Shown here: in pieces, positions 48,080 through 54,956 of the stretch
Position numbering within the stretch: position 1 is the first letter of the stretch
Layout: every line of letters starts with the position of its first letter
Source of the DNA: a virus
DNA: 64,000 bases
Reading direction: 5' to 3' (one strand)
IMG/VR virus record: IMGVR_UViG_3300022752_000030
Span: 1 to 64,000 of that record
The notes under the pieces: model-generated
Database searches by the model: none
Seen by the model: only the letters and a program-made list of their open reading frames with translations
Told to the model about the DNA's origin: nothing
Position numbers and translations under genes: made by a program

Positions 48080-48457
48080 TTATTGAATTTTTGTTCCTAA
48101 TTTCGCATCCCGATAAATGGTGGTGGTATGAATTAGTTCGGGTCTAAAGTATTCTTTTAATATATCAGTAACAACACTTTCGTCATATTCTTTACACGAA
48201 AAAACATCCAGATATAAGTCACCAGTATTATCCAAAAAATGACCCATAATATTTGAAGTTTCAATTAGTTGAATGACGGTCCATCCTGCTTTGTCTGTAC
48301 CATCAGCAAAATGAACAAGCTGAGGTTCACCGTAGGGTACCATATCAATTCTTTTAACTAAATCTTTTGTAAAATTTTTAATGTACAAAGAATCTTGTGC
48401 CTTATATCGATCACAATTTTTAGCATCTAACATCAGATGTTTTCCCCAATGCATCAT
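48080..48457 (-). CDS. speD: S-adenosylmethionine decarboxylase-like (SpeD family), active site altered
   Basis: 125 residues, the size of short bacterial SpeD. Start MHWGKHLMLDAKNCD and core DLYLDVFSCKEYDESVV match the family, including the later Cys. Bacterial SpeD self-cleaves at Glu-Ser in ESHxSIHTW; here the site reads ETSNIMGHFL, with Thr after Glu and the following His displaced. Pyruvoyl formation may therefore use another residue or be lost. Overlaps the dCMP deaminase gene by four bases. Confidence 0.7.
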   Translation of the reverse strand: MMHWGKHLMLDAKNCDRYKAQDSLYIKNFTKDLVKRIDMVPYGEPQLVHFADGTDKAGWTVIQLIETSNIMGHFLDNTGDLYLDVFSCKEYDESVVTDILKEYFRPELIHTTTIYRDAKLGTKIQ

Positions 48458-48945
48458 ATCTTTTTAACCTCAATTCCTGCTTTTTCTAGAAAATTTAGAC
48501 CACTTTCGTCCCTATAAGAATTTCTATAATAGAGAGAGTTAATACCTGATTGATAAACTAATTTTGCACATTCAATGCAAGGTGCATGTGTAACAAACAT
48601 TATCGAGTCTTGACCAGATTCATTACTTTTTGCTAACTTTGCAATTGCATTACTTTCAGCATGAATCACTTCTGGTTTTGTTTTGGTACCGTACCAAGCA
48701 TTTTTATTTGGACACCACTTCCAACCTCTCATGACAAAATTATTAGAACCTAATTCTGGATTATCTTTCGTCCATTCAATAGTTTCACAATCATTGTCCC
48801 AACCAGCTGGCGTTCCATTATAACCAATAGAAATGATACGATTATCTTTTACGATAACAGCACCAACTTTTAATCTTTTAGCTGAAGATAACTTACCGAA
48901 CCTTTCGGCAGTATCCATGAACGCTTCAATCCATTTTTGTTTCAT
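48454..48945 (-). CDS. cd: deoxycytidylate (dCMP) deaminase
   Basis: 163 residues from the second Met (48945), preceded by GGAAG; an ATG at 48951 is an alternative. Zinc and catalytic residues: VIHAESNAI (HAE) and APCIECA (PCxxC). It converts dCMP to dUMP for thymidylate synthesis, complementing NrdAB. The start overlaps the stop of the 59-aa gene upstream (TAATG). Confidence 0.92.
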   Translation of the reverse strand: MKQKWIEAFMDTAERFGKLSSAKRLKVGAVIVKDNRIISIGYNGTPAGWDNDCETIEWTKDNPELGSNNFVMRGWKWCPNKNAWYGTKTKPEVIHAESNAIAKLAKSNESGQDSIMFVTHAPCIECAKLVYQSGINSLYYRNSYRDESGLNFLEKAGIEVKKI

Positions 48946-49124
48946 TACCATCTTCCATCATCAATGATGAGTCGAATCCAAAAAGGACCAAAATAAATTG
49001 CATTTTCAAAAACATAGCAATCAGAAGGAAATTCTTTCGTCCTATCTCTAATCCATTCGAATCTCCAGTGAAAAGGATTTAACACAAATCCAATCCAAAG
49101 TCCGGAATATTTTAACCATTTCAT
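48945..49124 (-). CDS. small Trp-rich protein, 59 aa
   Basis: Reads MKWLKYSGLWIGFVLNPFHW and ends RLIIDDGRW, with seven Trp. GGAGTT precedes the ATG by a normal distance. TAA overlaps the next ATG and the upstream gene overlaps its start by four bases. Hydrophobic and aromatic, possibly membrane-associated. Small proteins of this look recur in T4-like phages; function unknown. Confidence 0.65.
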   Translation of the reverse strand: MKWLKYSGLWIGFVLNPFHWRFEWIRDRTKEFPSDCYVFENAIYFGPFWIRLIIDDGRW

Positions 49125-49309
49125 TTGATGAACTCCAAACTATCTTTTCGGATATAACGAACTGGAGTTTTATTTTGTGGTGTTTTTATGACAGGAAGAA
49201 AAGCAACACCATCAATCTCTTTGATTTCCCAATTCGAATAGGTAAAATATTCTTCCTGATTCGTGCGGACACGAACTTTTTTTAATACAGGTACTTTAAT
49301 GTTTTTCAT
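49121..49309 (-). CDS. small basic beta-rich protein from a near-leaderless mRNA
   Basis: 62 residues starting MKNIKVPVLKKVRVRTNQEE at 49309. No SD is present: the -10 TATAAT (49319-49324) ends only ten bases before the ATG, so the transcript would begin within a few bases of AUG. A longer reading from an upstream TTG would lie inside the promoter and was rejected. Sequence suggests a small SH3/KOW-like strand bundle; no family recognised. Confidence 0.65.
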   Translation of the reverse strand: MKNIKVPVLKKVRVRTNQEEYFTYSNWEIKEIDGVAFLPVIKTPQNKTPVRYIRKDSLEFIK

Positions 49310-49318
49310 AATGAATAA

Positions 49319-49347
49319 ATTATACAAAAAAGAAAGGGCTCTGTCAA
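49319..49347 (-). promoter_or_regulatory. consensus promoter with its -35 in a terminator loop
   Basis: Minus strand TTGACA (49342-49347), 17 bp, TATAAT (49319-49324). The six -35 bases are exactly the loop of the AGGGCTC/GAGCCCT hairpin at 49335-49354. Confidence 0.88.
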
Positions 49348-49354
49348 GAGCCCT
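49335..49354 (-). terminator. intrinsic terminator of the hsp20 transcript, overlapping a promoter
   Basis: Perfect 7-bp stem AGGGCTC/GAGCCCT, 6-nt loop TTGACA, followed on the minus strand by TTTCTTTTTT. It ends transcripts from hsp20 and at the same time supplies the -35 of the next promoter. Confidence 0.85.
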
Positions 49355-49358
49355 ATTT

Positions 49359-49436
49359 TTATTTACCTTTGTTTTGGAATTTTTCAGGATTATTTAACTG
49401 ATCCCATTCCTCATCGGATACAGGCCACCAGTTCAT
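49359..49436 (-). CDS. micro-protein downstream of hsp20, 25 aa
   Basis: Reads MNWWPVSDEEWDQLNNPEKF. Its ATG overlaps the hsp20 TGA (ATGA), so translation would be coupled, and it ends just before the terminator. Three Trp in 11 residues. Very short, so possibly chance; coupling is the only support. Confidence 0.4.
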   Translation of the reverse strand: MNWWPVSDEEWDQLNNPEKFQNKGK

Positions 49437-49879
49437 TTTTCTTCCTTAATGGTAATTTTTTTGATAGCGTCTTGAGCTTTGATCATGTTCTCCAGCCAAA
49501 CCTTGAGCATACCATTTGCCAATTCTGCATCTTTAATTTCAACTTTATCAGCCAAAGTAAAAGTGCGTTCAAAAGAACGATTTGCAATGCCTTTGTATAG
49601 GTAATCACTTTCAGTATCATCTTTTGTTGCACCTTTGATGATAAGTTTATTACCCTCTAAAGTCATTTCAATATCAGATTTTGCAAATCCAGCAACAGCC
49701 ATTTCGATAACATATTTGTTATCTTTGACTTGTTTGATATTGTATGGAGGATACCCAGCGACTTTTGCAGATTGTTCTGCAATTTTTTTAAGTGTGTCTA
49801 GGGTTTGATCGAAGCCAACCGTGAATGGTTGAAATTGACCGAAAAGGTCTTTACCGAATACATCTTTCATGTATGTCAT
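49433..49879 (-). CDS. Hsp20/alpha-crystallin small heat shock protein
   Basis: 148 residues. N-terminal QFQPFTVGFDQTL and the alpha-crystallin domain from NIKQVKDNKYVIEMAVAGF through LANGMLKVWLEN are IbpA-like. Small heat shock proteins are frequent in aquatic T4-like phages and may help virion assembly. AAGGAG precedes the ATG. A structured leader with a TATAAATA promoter and its own terminator is upstream, and a terminator/promoter element is downstream. Confidence 0.9.
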   Translation of the reverse strand: MTYMKDVFGKDLFGQFQPFTVGFDQTLDTLKKIAEQSAKVAGYPPYNIKQVKDNKYVIEMAVAGFAKSDIEMTLEGNKLIIKGATKDDTESDYLYKGIANRSFERTFTLADKVEIKDAELANGMLKVWLENMIKAQDAIKKITIKEEK

Positions 49880-49911
49880 TTGTTTCTCCTTAAAAAAGCG
49901 AAAAAGTTTTT

Positions 49912-49938
49912 AAAAAATCCAACCTAAAAAGCGTTGGA
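49912..49938 (-). terminator. intrinsic terminator ahead of hsp20
   Basis: Minus-strand stem TCCAAC/GTTGGA (49918-49923 with 49933-49938) with a 9-nt loop, followed by T6. It lies between a late promoter and the hsp20 start, so it either ends a small RNA or works as an attenuator. Confidence 0.75.
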
Positions 49939-49995
49939 CCGAGTAATTTATTACTAGCCTTAACCTCGGCACTGCTAGTTCCCATCCCTGAGAAT
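49912..49995 (-). ncRNA. candidate structured small RNA or cis-regulatory leader
   Basis: From a start about 6 nt after TATAAATA (50001-50008) to the T6 tract is about 84 nt. It can form an H-type pseudoknot: stem ACTAGC/GCTAGT (49974-49979 with 49953-49958), whose loop CCGAG (49965-49969) pairs with CTCGG (49939-49943), and then the terminator. It matches no riboswitch class I know. It contains no plausible coding sequence. Confidence 0.55.
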
Positions 49996-50000
49996 ATAAT

Positions 50001-50008
50001 TATTTATA
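50001..50008 (-). promoter_or_regulatory. late promoter TATAAATA upstream of hsp20 leader
   Basis: Perfect 8/8 T4 late core followed by ATTATATTC on the minus strand, just after the regA stop codon. It would transcribe the structured leader and hsp20. Confidence 0.7.
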
Positions 50009-50009
50009 A

Positions 50010-50423
50010 TTATTCAGTATCTTTTTGTGGTTTTTTACCGATATTATATTTCGGAATTAATTGCCACTCAGACTTTTCTTTATGTGAAATAATTTTAATT
50101 TGAGACAAGAAAATAGGAACTGGATTTTCCGTTTGTTCTTTTCTCACAATTTCAATTAAACCCCAATCTTGTAATAAGTTTACAATAGCATTTCTTCTTG
50201 ATAAATCATTTTCAGAAATATCTGTTGGTTTTCCGTCTAATGCAAACAATTCTTTAAAGTGTACAATATAATATTGTCCTCTTTTGTGTAAAATATGGCA
50301 TGACTGATACAACATCTTTTCTTTTTTAGAAGCGACACCAATTCGTGTTAACGTTTCACGAACTTTTAAAAAATCATCTTTTTCTTTAAGTTTTACCTCA
50401 ACTAAGTCTTTAATTTCTAGCAT
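50010..50423 (-). CDS. regA: RegA translational repressor
   Basis: 137 residues (T4 RegA 122). RETLTRIGVASKKEKMLYQSCHILHKRGQYYIVHFKE and LLQDWGLIEIV, KSEWQLIPKYNIG align with T4 RegA by eye over most of its length. It binds early mRNAs at their start sites and blocks translation, setting the early-to-late switch. Overlaps gene 62 by 14 bases, the classic 44-62-regA order. Confidence 0.95.
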   Translation of the reverse strand: MLEIKDLVEVKLKEKDDFLKVRETLTRIGVASKKEKMLYQSCHILHKRGQYYIVHFKELFALDGKPTDISENDLSRRNAIVNLLQDWGLIEIVRKEQTENPVPIFLSQIKIISHKEKSEWQLIPKYNIGKKPQKDTE

Positions 50424-50811
50424 TATTCTTGACTCCGCCTTTGTCTGTTTTTATTTTTATTTCAGCGATCTGTTCATCTGTGAGAATACTTAAAGCTTCC
50501 TTGGCTTTAGTATTAGAATAACCAAAATAGGTTTTCACAACGTCAATATTCTCGTCAACTTTAGATTTTTGCCACGGTTGAAATTTCCGTTTCATAGGTC
50601 TAATACTATTTAGAAGATATTGGTATTGCATGTCTTTATCTAGACTCGGCCATCTGTTCATTTCGTTGGCATACAAAACACAATCCAAATGATAAGACAA
50701 GGCACGGTTAACCAAGAAAGGATGATAGTCCTTTAAATCTAACTCATCATAGATTACAGATTTTTTAGTTGTGAGTATGGATGGAATAATTTCTTTGAAC
50801 AGGTCAGGCAT
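50410..50811 (-). CDS. 62: clamp loader small subunit (gp62)
   Basis: 133 residues, shorter than T4 gp62 (187) but like those of aquatic T4-like phages. FLVNRALSYHLDCVLYANEMN and QYQYLLNSIRPMKRKFQPW are the conserved core. With gp44 it loads the gp45 clamp on DNA. It stands directly before regA as in T4. One base separates it from the inserted gene upstream. Confidence 0.88.
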   Translation of the reverse strand: MPDLFKEIIPSILTTKKSVIYDELDLKDYHPFLVNRALSYHLDCVLYANEMNRWPSLDKDMQYQYLLNSIRPMKRKFQPWQKSKVDENIDVVKTYFGYSNTKAKEALSILTDEQIAEIKIKTDKGGVKNNARN

Positions 50812-50812
50812 A

Positions 50813-51415
50813 TTAATTCATCCATTGCGTTATATCTTGTTTGTTAATTCTCTTTATATACTTCTGAGAAATAGAATCTTCTTTTTTTCTAGAATCACTA
50901 AAGTCATCGGCTTCTGCAAGATTTAAATAAGGTAAACGACCAAACATTTTTTGATATTGATAAATTTGTTCACTCTCAACCAATGATAGTAAATTTCTCA
51001 TACCAACTGCTGGAACATGACTTTTTGGTATTAGAAGTGCAATATAAAAAGTCTTTTCTGAGGTAGTGTCCTCACTATACAAACTGTGATATAGTTCATA
51101 CTTTCTCTTTTCAGAACCAAAATTACCATTGGGATTACTGAACCTAGGTAGATGTTGTTTCATTCTTGCATGTGGTGCAGTAGTCAAAGAAGGCTCTCTG
51201 TGTGCTTCTTTCCTATCTGCTGTATAGTTATCTTTTAGACCCCCAGCCATACCAAAATAAAAAGTTTCCTCTAACATGAAAGGCCATTGGTTCTGTGGTG
51301 GCATAGAATCCAACCAAGAAAAAGCATATACAACACTTGTCAAGTTTTTTGTGTAATCATAAACTTTTTCTTTTGTTGTCCAAAAGAGATTCATATTTTC
51401 GTTTGTATAAATCAT
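50813..51415 (-). CDS. unrecognised protein inserted between 44 and 62, weak GIY-YIG resemblance
   Basis: 200 residues. VVYAFSW followed 23 residues later by FYFGMAGG resembles the GIY-YIG pair, and R/E residues follow (NYTADRKEAHRE), but spacing is longer than usual and the match is weak. In T4 genes 44 and 62 are adjacent, so this is an insertion into the clamp-loader operon, as expected for a homing nuclease. Overlaps gp44 by four bases. Confidence 0.55.
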   Translation of the reverse strand: MIYTNENMNLFWTTKEKVYDYTKNLTSVVYAFSWLDSMPPQNQWPFMLEETFYFGMAGGLKDNYTADRKEAHREPSLTTAPHARMKQHLPRFSNPNGNFGSEKRKYELYHSLYSEDTTSEKTFYIALLIPKSHVPAVGMRNLLSLVESEQIYQYQKMFGRLPYLNLAEADDFSDSRKKEDSISQKYIKRINKQDITQWMN

Positions 51416-52344
51416 TTAAATTCACTTTCAACCATAATTTCGGTCAAACAAGCCATTAAATTGATCTCATGATCCGCAACAAACGCTGCTTGGTATTGAT
51501 ACTTAGCAAGAATTAAAACCAATTGTGGTACAGAATTAGGTTTCAAGTTATCATATAATGCATCATAGATATTGCGGAAAATACGTGTTTGATCATTATC
51601 TAAATTATTGGTAACCCATTTACGACAAGACCCAAAATCTTTATCTTTCAAAGCACCAATTAATGATTCCATCTTAACGTCAGAAATGGCAGCTAAGATT
51701 CCTTTATCAATTTTTCCACTCACACCATATCTTTGCAATTCATTCAACACTCGCCTATTATCAGGAAAGTGTTTGGTGATTACAGAAGCGACTACTTCTT
51801 TTTCATATTCAATTTTTTCACTTTGTAATATGAACTCAACTCGACGGAAGAATTGAGAAGCCATTTTAGCTTTACTGCCATTGGCTTTAAAGTCAACTAC
51901 GGTGCAACGGGAATGAATTGGATCGATGATCCTATTCTTAAAATTACAGGTGAATATAAACGAACAATTGGATGCAAATTCTTCGATGCCTGCTCGTAGG
52001 ATCGCTTGAGCATTTGGTGTCAAATAGTCAGCTTCATCTAGAATAATGACTTTACGACCGCCCACCAAGGACATAGATGATGCATAGTTCTTGATTTTTA
52101 CACGAATCGTATCAACGCCGTTTTCATCAGAACCGTTGATGATGATATAATCACAACCTACTTCTTCACACATGGCACGTGCAACTGTTGTTTTACCGAC
52201 ACCAGCTGAACCTGCCAGAAGTAGATTGGGAATTTCTTTGCGATTTACATATTCCTGAAACGTAGACTTTAGTGTATCAGGAAGAATACAATCTTCGATT
52301 TTATTTGGGCGATATTTTTCCACCCACAACATGTGATCTATCAT
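51412..52344 (-). CDS. 44: clamp loader large subunit, AAA+ ATPase (gp44)
   Basis: 310 residues (T4 gp44: 319). Walker A AGSAGVGKTT at 44-53, Walker B VIILDEADYLT, sensor 1 FTCNF and an arginine-finger SRC motif (PIHSRC). RFC-type clamp loader with ATP-driven opening of gp45. Order and lengths match T4-like replication cores. Confidence 0.94.
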   Translation of the reverse strand: MIDHMLWVEKYRPNKIEDCILPDTLKSTFQEYVNRKEIPNLLLAGSAGVGKTTVARAMCEEVGCDYIIINGSDENGVDTIRVKIKNYASSMSLVGGRKVIILDEADYLTPNAQAILRAGIEEFASNCSFIFTCNFKNRIIDPIHSRCTVVDFKANGSKAKMASQFFRRVEFILQSEKIEYEKEVVASVITKHFPDNRRVLNELQRYGVSGKIDKGILAAISDVKMESLIGALKDKDFGSCRKWVTNNLDNDQTRIFRNIYDALYDNLKPNSVPQLVLILAKYQYQAAFVADHEINLMACLTEIMVESEFK

Positions 52345-52374
52345 TCAAAAACTCCATAATATAAAAAAATAAAT

Positions 52375-52650
52375 TCACTTCACTTCATTCATCGATTCAA
52401 ACAAAGCTTCAAATTCTTTTGATTCAGCAATTTCAGTTTGAAATGAATTTTTATGTTGTGTTTTTGCCATACGTTTAAGAATCTTTTTAGGAATCTTCAA
52501 TTCGTCATATGCAATATCAACAATATCTTTGATTGCCATGTTGTTGCCATCATTTTTGTGCATATGTACAACAACTTCGTCAATATATCCTTTTAACTTT
52601 TTTAAAGCTTCTTCATCAAAAGAACCAAATAATGTATTCACTTTAGTCAA
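52375..52650 (-). CDS. dsbA: DsbA-like dsDNA-binding protein
   Basis: 91 residues. FDEEALKKLKGYIDEVV...KDIVDIAYDELKI...LKRMAKTQHKNSF lines up by eye with T4 DsbA (89 aa; DELGV, MFNRLLALYHKDN), a late-promoter-region DNA-binding protein. In T4 it is beside gene 33; here it is between 45 and 44. One base lies between it and the gp45 stop. Assignment by pattern and length only. Confidence 0.65.
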   Translation of the reverse strand: MTKVNTLFGSFDEEALKKLKGYIDEVVVHMHKNDGNNMAIKDIVDIAYDELKIPKKILKRMAKTQHKNSFQTEIAESKEFEALFESMNEVK

Positions 52651-52652
52651 AA

Positions 52653-53324
52653 TTATTCTCCAAATTTTGAATGTTTAGCTTCAATTGCGATCCAATATTG
52701 CATAGAACCGTCTTCACTCTTGAATGATGCCAAACCTTTAGATGAAATCTCAACTTCATAGGTATTTGACATCAACTTTAAATTATCTGTCATAAAAACA
52801 GCTTTGAATGATTTACCATTGCCCTCTGCAATTTCTGTAGCATTGATGTGTGCAGAATCATCATCAGCGTTAAAAGTTGTAACGTTAATTGCATCACCGT
52901 CTGATTCAAATGCAATGTGGGGTGATTGCAACAAACTAGCGTTCTTTAATACAGACGCCAAATCATCAGATTTGAATGTAAAAGAAACATCAACAGAAGG
53001 AATGTTCAATTCTTTTTCTGGTGCGGTAACGATAGCAGTTTTCGCTGCGGTACGATACCATGTTTTACTTTTATTTGATTTGAAAATAACATGTTTCTCA
53101 TCAAAATCAATTTCACAATCTTTATTCACAGAATAAATTGATAAAAACTGATTCAAGTCGTAGATGCAAAAATCTTTAGGAAATTCATCTTTAATAGTGG
53201 CTTTAGCCAAAATTGTTTTAGTTGGTGCCATCGTAGCCAACTTATTTCCTTTTTTGAATTCAATGTTGTTATTAATTCCAACAAAGTTTTTCAACACAGT
53301 TAATGTTTCACTCGAAATTTTCAT
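52653..53324 (-). CDS. 45: sliding clamp (gp45)
   Basis: 223 residues (T4 gp45 228) starting MKISSETLTVLKNF at 53324, chosen for GGAG upstream; a longer reading covers the promoter and was rejected. The two-domain clamp pattern is visible, ending GSMQYWIAIEAK. It is the polymerase processivity factor and the enhancer partner of late transcription with gp55. A TTGACA-17-TACAAT promoter lies directly upstream. Confidence 0.92.
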   Translation of the reverse strand: MKISSETLTVLKNFVGINNNIEFKKGNKLATMAPTKTILAKATIKDEFPKDFCIYDLNQFLSIYSVNKDCEIDFDEKHVIFKSNKSKTWYRTAAKTAIVTAPEKELNIPSVDVSFTFKSDDLASVLKNASLLQSPHIAFESDGDAINVTTFNADDDSAHINATEIAEGNGKSFKAVFMTDNLKLMSNTYEVEISSKGLASFKSEDGSMQYWIAIEAKHSKFGE

Positions 53325-53343
53325 AATATACTCCAAAAAATTT

Positions 53344-53372
53344 ATTGTACAATTTTTAATCAGTTTTGTCAA
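53344..53372 (-). promoter_or_regulatory. sigma70 promoter of the clamp operon
   Basis: Minus strand TTGACA (53367-53372), 17 bp, TACAAT (53344-53349). The -35 lies in the end of the upstream coding sequence. Drives 45, dsbA-like, 44, inserted gene, 62 and regA. Confidence 0.82.
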
Positions 53373-53700
53373 CTGAATATTTCACGTCATGTTCATACAA
53401 AAACATGAGACAACATAAAGCGTGTGCTAAGTGGTGAATACCGGATTCAGAATCAACTTGTTCACCTTTTTTCCAAGCCCACACGTGTCTTTGTAAAGCG
53501 TCAAAGTACCTACGTTTTGAATCTGGTACTTTTTGCCAATTATCACGTTCATACTTTTGAGCACCAAAAGTTAAAACTTTAACTGTTTCCTCTAAAGCAA
53601 GAGGAGGAAGTAAACCATATTCTAGTTTACCTCCATCAAATTTACGTCCTAAAGTAGTTGAAAGTGATTTTTCATAATCAACCATCTCCTCAAGAAACAT
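53356..53700 (-). CDS. MazG-like dATP/dGTP diphosphohydrolase-type protein (DUF5664-like)
   Basis: 114 residues from the ATG at 53700 (GGAGA upstream); longer in-frame starts would lie in the upstream gene. KFDGGKLEYGLLPPLAL, VLTFGAQKYERDNWQ and HHLAHALCCLMFLYEHD make an all-alpha NTP-pyrophosphatase pattern. Likely hydrolyses selected (d)NTPs in the nucleotide pool. No PurZ-type gene is seen, so a modified-base pathway is not implied. Confidence 0.75.
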   Translation of the reverse strand: MFLEEMVDYEKSLSTTLGRKFDGGKLEYGLLPPLALEETVKVLTFGAQKYERDNWQKVPDSKRRYFDALQRHVWAWKKGEQVDSESGIHHLAHALCCLMFLYEHDVKYSVDKTD

Positions 53701-54518
53701 TACATTTCTCCGACAAAATTTGCAACAGCTGGCATGTCTCCCGTAAAGTGATATGTTCCGATGTGTTGTGTTTTCATCCAAGGGCATAACCAAATCGTAC
53801 CGCCTAATTTTCTCCACAATTGACAGAACATATAGTCTTCTGAAAGATAACGATCTGATCCTCCGCCCGTTGCACTATCGATTGTATCAATCATTGTATC
53901 AAAGTATGCGTGAATATAACGTGAACCGTCAAAACTTGATTGTCCTACGTGATCTGGCCTATATCTAAGATGTGGATATGCAGCTTCAAATTTAGGAAAT
54001 ACCTCACGTTTAATCATCATAAATCCTGTTCCGATCTCCAGTACTTCTAGAGGCTCAGTAACACTAAATTTATCTGTACCTTTAACAGCATTGAATACGT
54101 AATCACCAGTTACTTTAGATAAATTGCTAGCGTCAATTTGTGGATTTCTTTCCATTGCTTTTTTGACTGCTTTCCATTTGATGGCTTTCTTTGGATAGGG
54201 ACCGCCAATAATATCTCTATCTAAAGCCAAAAGTGCAATTACATCATTTGGATTAAAGTGAATATCAGCGTCCAAGAAAAGCATGTGTGTGCAATCTGAT
54301 CGGTGAATAAATTCATCAACAAGATAATTTCTTGCTCGAGTAATTAAAGATTCATTGAAAAGAAATGAAAATTTAATTGTAATTCCATACTGAATAGCAA
54401 GAGCTTGCAAATCAAGGCAAGCTTTTGCATATAAACCATGATTCATTCCACCATACATTGGTGTTGCAACGAATATGCTTTTTTTGCGTAGTTCTTCTTT
54501 TTTAATTGAAATTTCCAT
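53700..54518 (-). CDS. glycosyltransferase, GT-A type
   Basis: 272 residues. IFVATPMYGGMNHGLYAKA at the start, THMLFLDADIHFNPND with the DxD site, IIGGPYPKK and YLSEDYMFCQLWRKLGG with the acceptor-side ED motif. This kind of GT recurs in cyanophages. Target unknown (virion, host surface or DNA). First base of its stop codon overlaps the next ATG. Confidence 0.78.
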   Translation of the reverse strand: MEISIKKEELRKKSIFVATPMYGGMNHGLYAKACLDLQALAIQYGITIKFSFLFNESLITRARNYLVDEFIHRSDCTHMLFLDADIHFNPNDVIALLALDRDIIGGPYPKKAIKWKAVKKAMERNPQIDASNLSKVTGDYVFNAVKGTDKFSVTEPLEVLEIGTGFMMIKREVFPKFEAAYPHLRYRPDHVGQSSFDGSRYIHAYFDTMIDTIDSATGGGSDRYLSEDYMFCQLWRKLGGTIWLCPWMKTQHIGTYHFTGDMPAVANFVGEM

Positions 54519-54534
54519 TTTCTCTCCAAGAGTT

Positions 54535-54570
54535 AAAAAAAAGGAGATCCACTTTTGGTGGGTCTCCTTT
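54535..54570 (-). terminator. intrinsic terminator of the winged-helix gene
   Basis: Minus-strand arms of 13 nt (one C-A mismatch) around loop CAAAA, built on GGAGACCCAC and GTGGATCTCC, followed by T8. Clear Rho-independent terminator just after the stop at 54583. Confidence 0.88.
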
Positions 54571-54582
54571 GCGTTTGCTTAA

Positions 54583-54852
54583 TTAAGCGTTAAAAGTGTA
54601 ACCAGCAGAAATAGCGGTGCGTACCATTGATTTGGTCGGTTTACCCAAACGATAAACAGCTACTTTGCTGCCGTCACGGCGTGTTTTAGTGTTTGTATAA
54701 ATTACGTGACCTTCTTTACGTAATTCTTCGATTCGAGCAGAAACATTTTGAATACCAAAACGTGCTCTTGCTTGTGCAACTGAAAGTGTGTTGTAACCTT
54801 CTGTTTTGCTCAAGAAGTTGAGGATTTTAGATTTAGCGGATAATTTAGTCAT
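54583..54852 (-). CDS. winged-helix DNA-binding protein
   Basis: 89 residues. ILNFLSKTEGYNTLSVAQARARFGIQN and SARIEELRKEGHVIYTNT then KVAVYRLGKP are the helix-turn-helix and wing of a small wHTH. It has its own consensus promoter and terminator, so it is an autonomous, probably early and strongly expressed regulator. Confidence 0.8.
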   Translation of the reverse strand: MTKLSAKSKILNFLSKTEGYNTLSVAQARARFGIQNVSARIEELRKEGHVIYTNTKTRRDGSKVAVYRLGKPTKSMVRTAISAGYTFNA

Positions 54853-54906
54853 AATAATCTCCTAATGACAAAGTTTAACAAAATCTTGCGTATTGCAAGT
54901 TCACAA

Positions 54907-54935
54907 ATCATAACATTATATAGTGATCAAGTCAA
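54907..54935 (-). promoter_or_regulatory. sigma70 promoter of the winged-helix gene
   Basis: Minus strand TTGACT (54930-54935), 17 bp, TATGAT (54907-54912). A second TATAAT-like string falls within the spacer. About 55 bp of leader follow before the ATG at 54852. Confidence 0.78.
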
Positions 54936-54956
54936 GTACTTTTGTGGTACACTTGA

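Noticed and set aside
49912-50008. Glutamine or SAM riboswitch upstream of hsp20
   Set aside because: The conserved core strings of those classes are not present; only a generic pseudoknot and terminator are seen.
53356-53700. Z-genome (2-aminoadenine) system suggested by the MazG-like protein
   Set aside because: No PurZ, no DpoZ-type polymerase in the window; polymerase is T4-type. A general nucleotide hydrolase is simpler.
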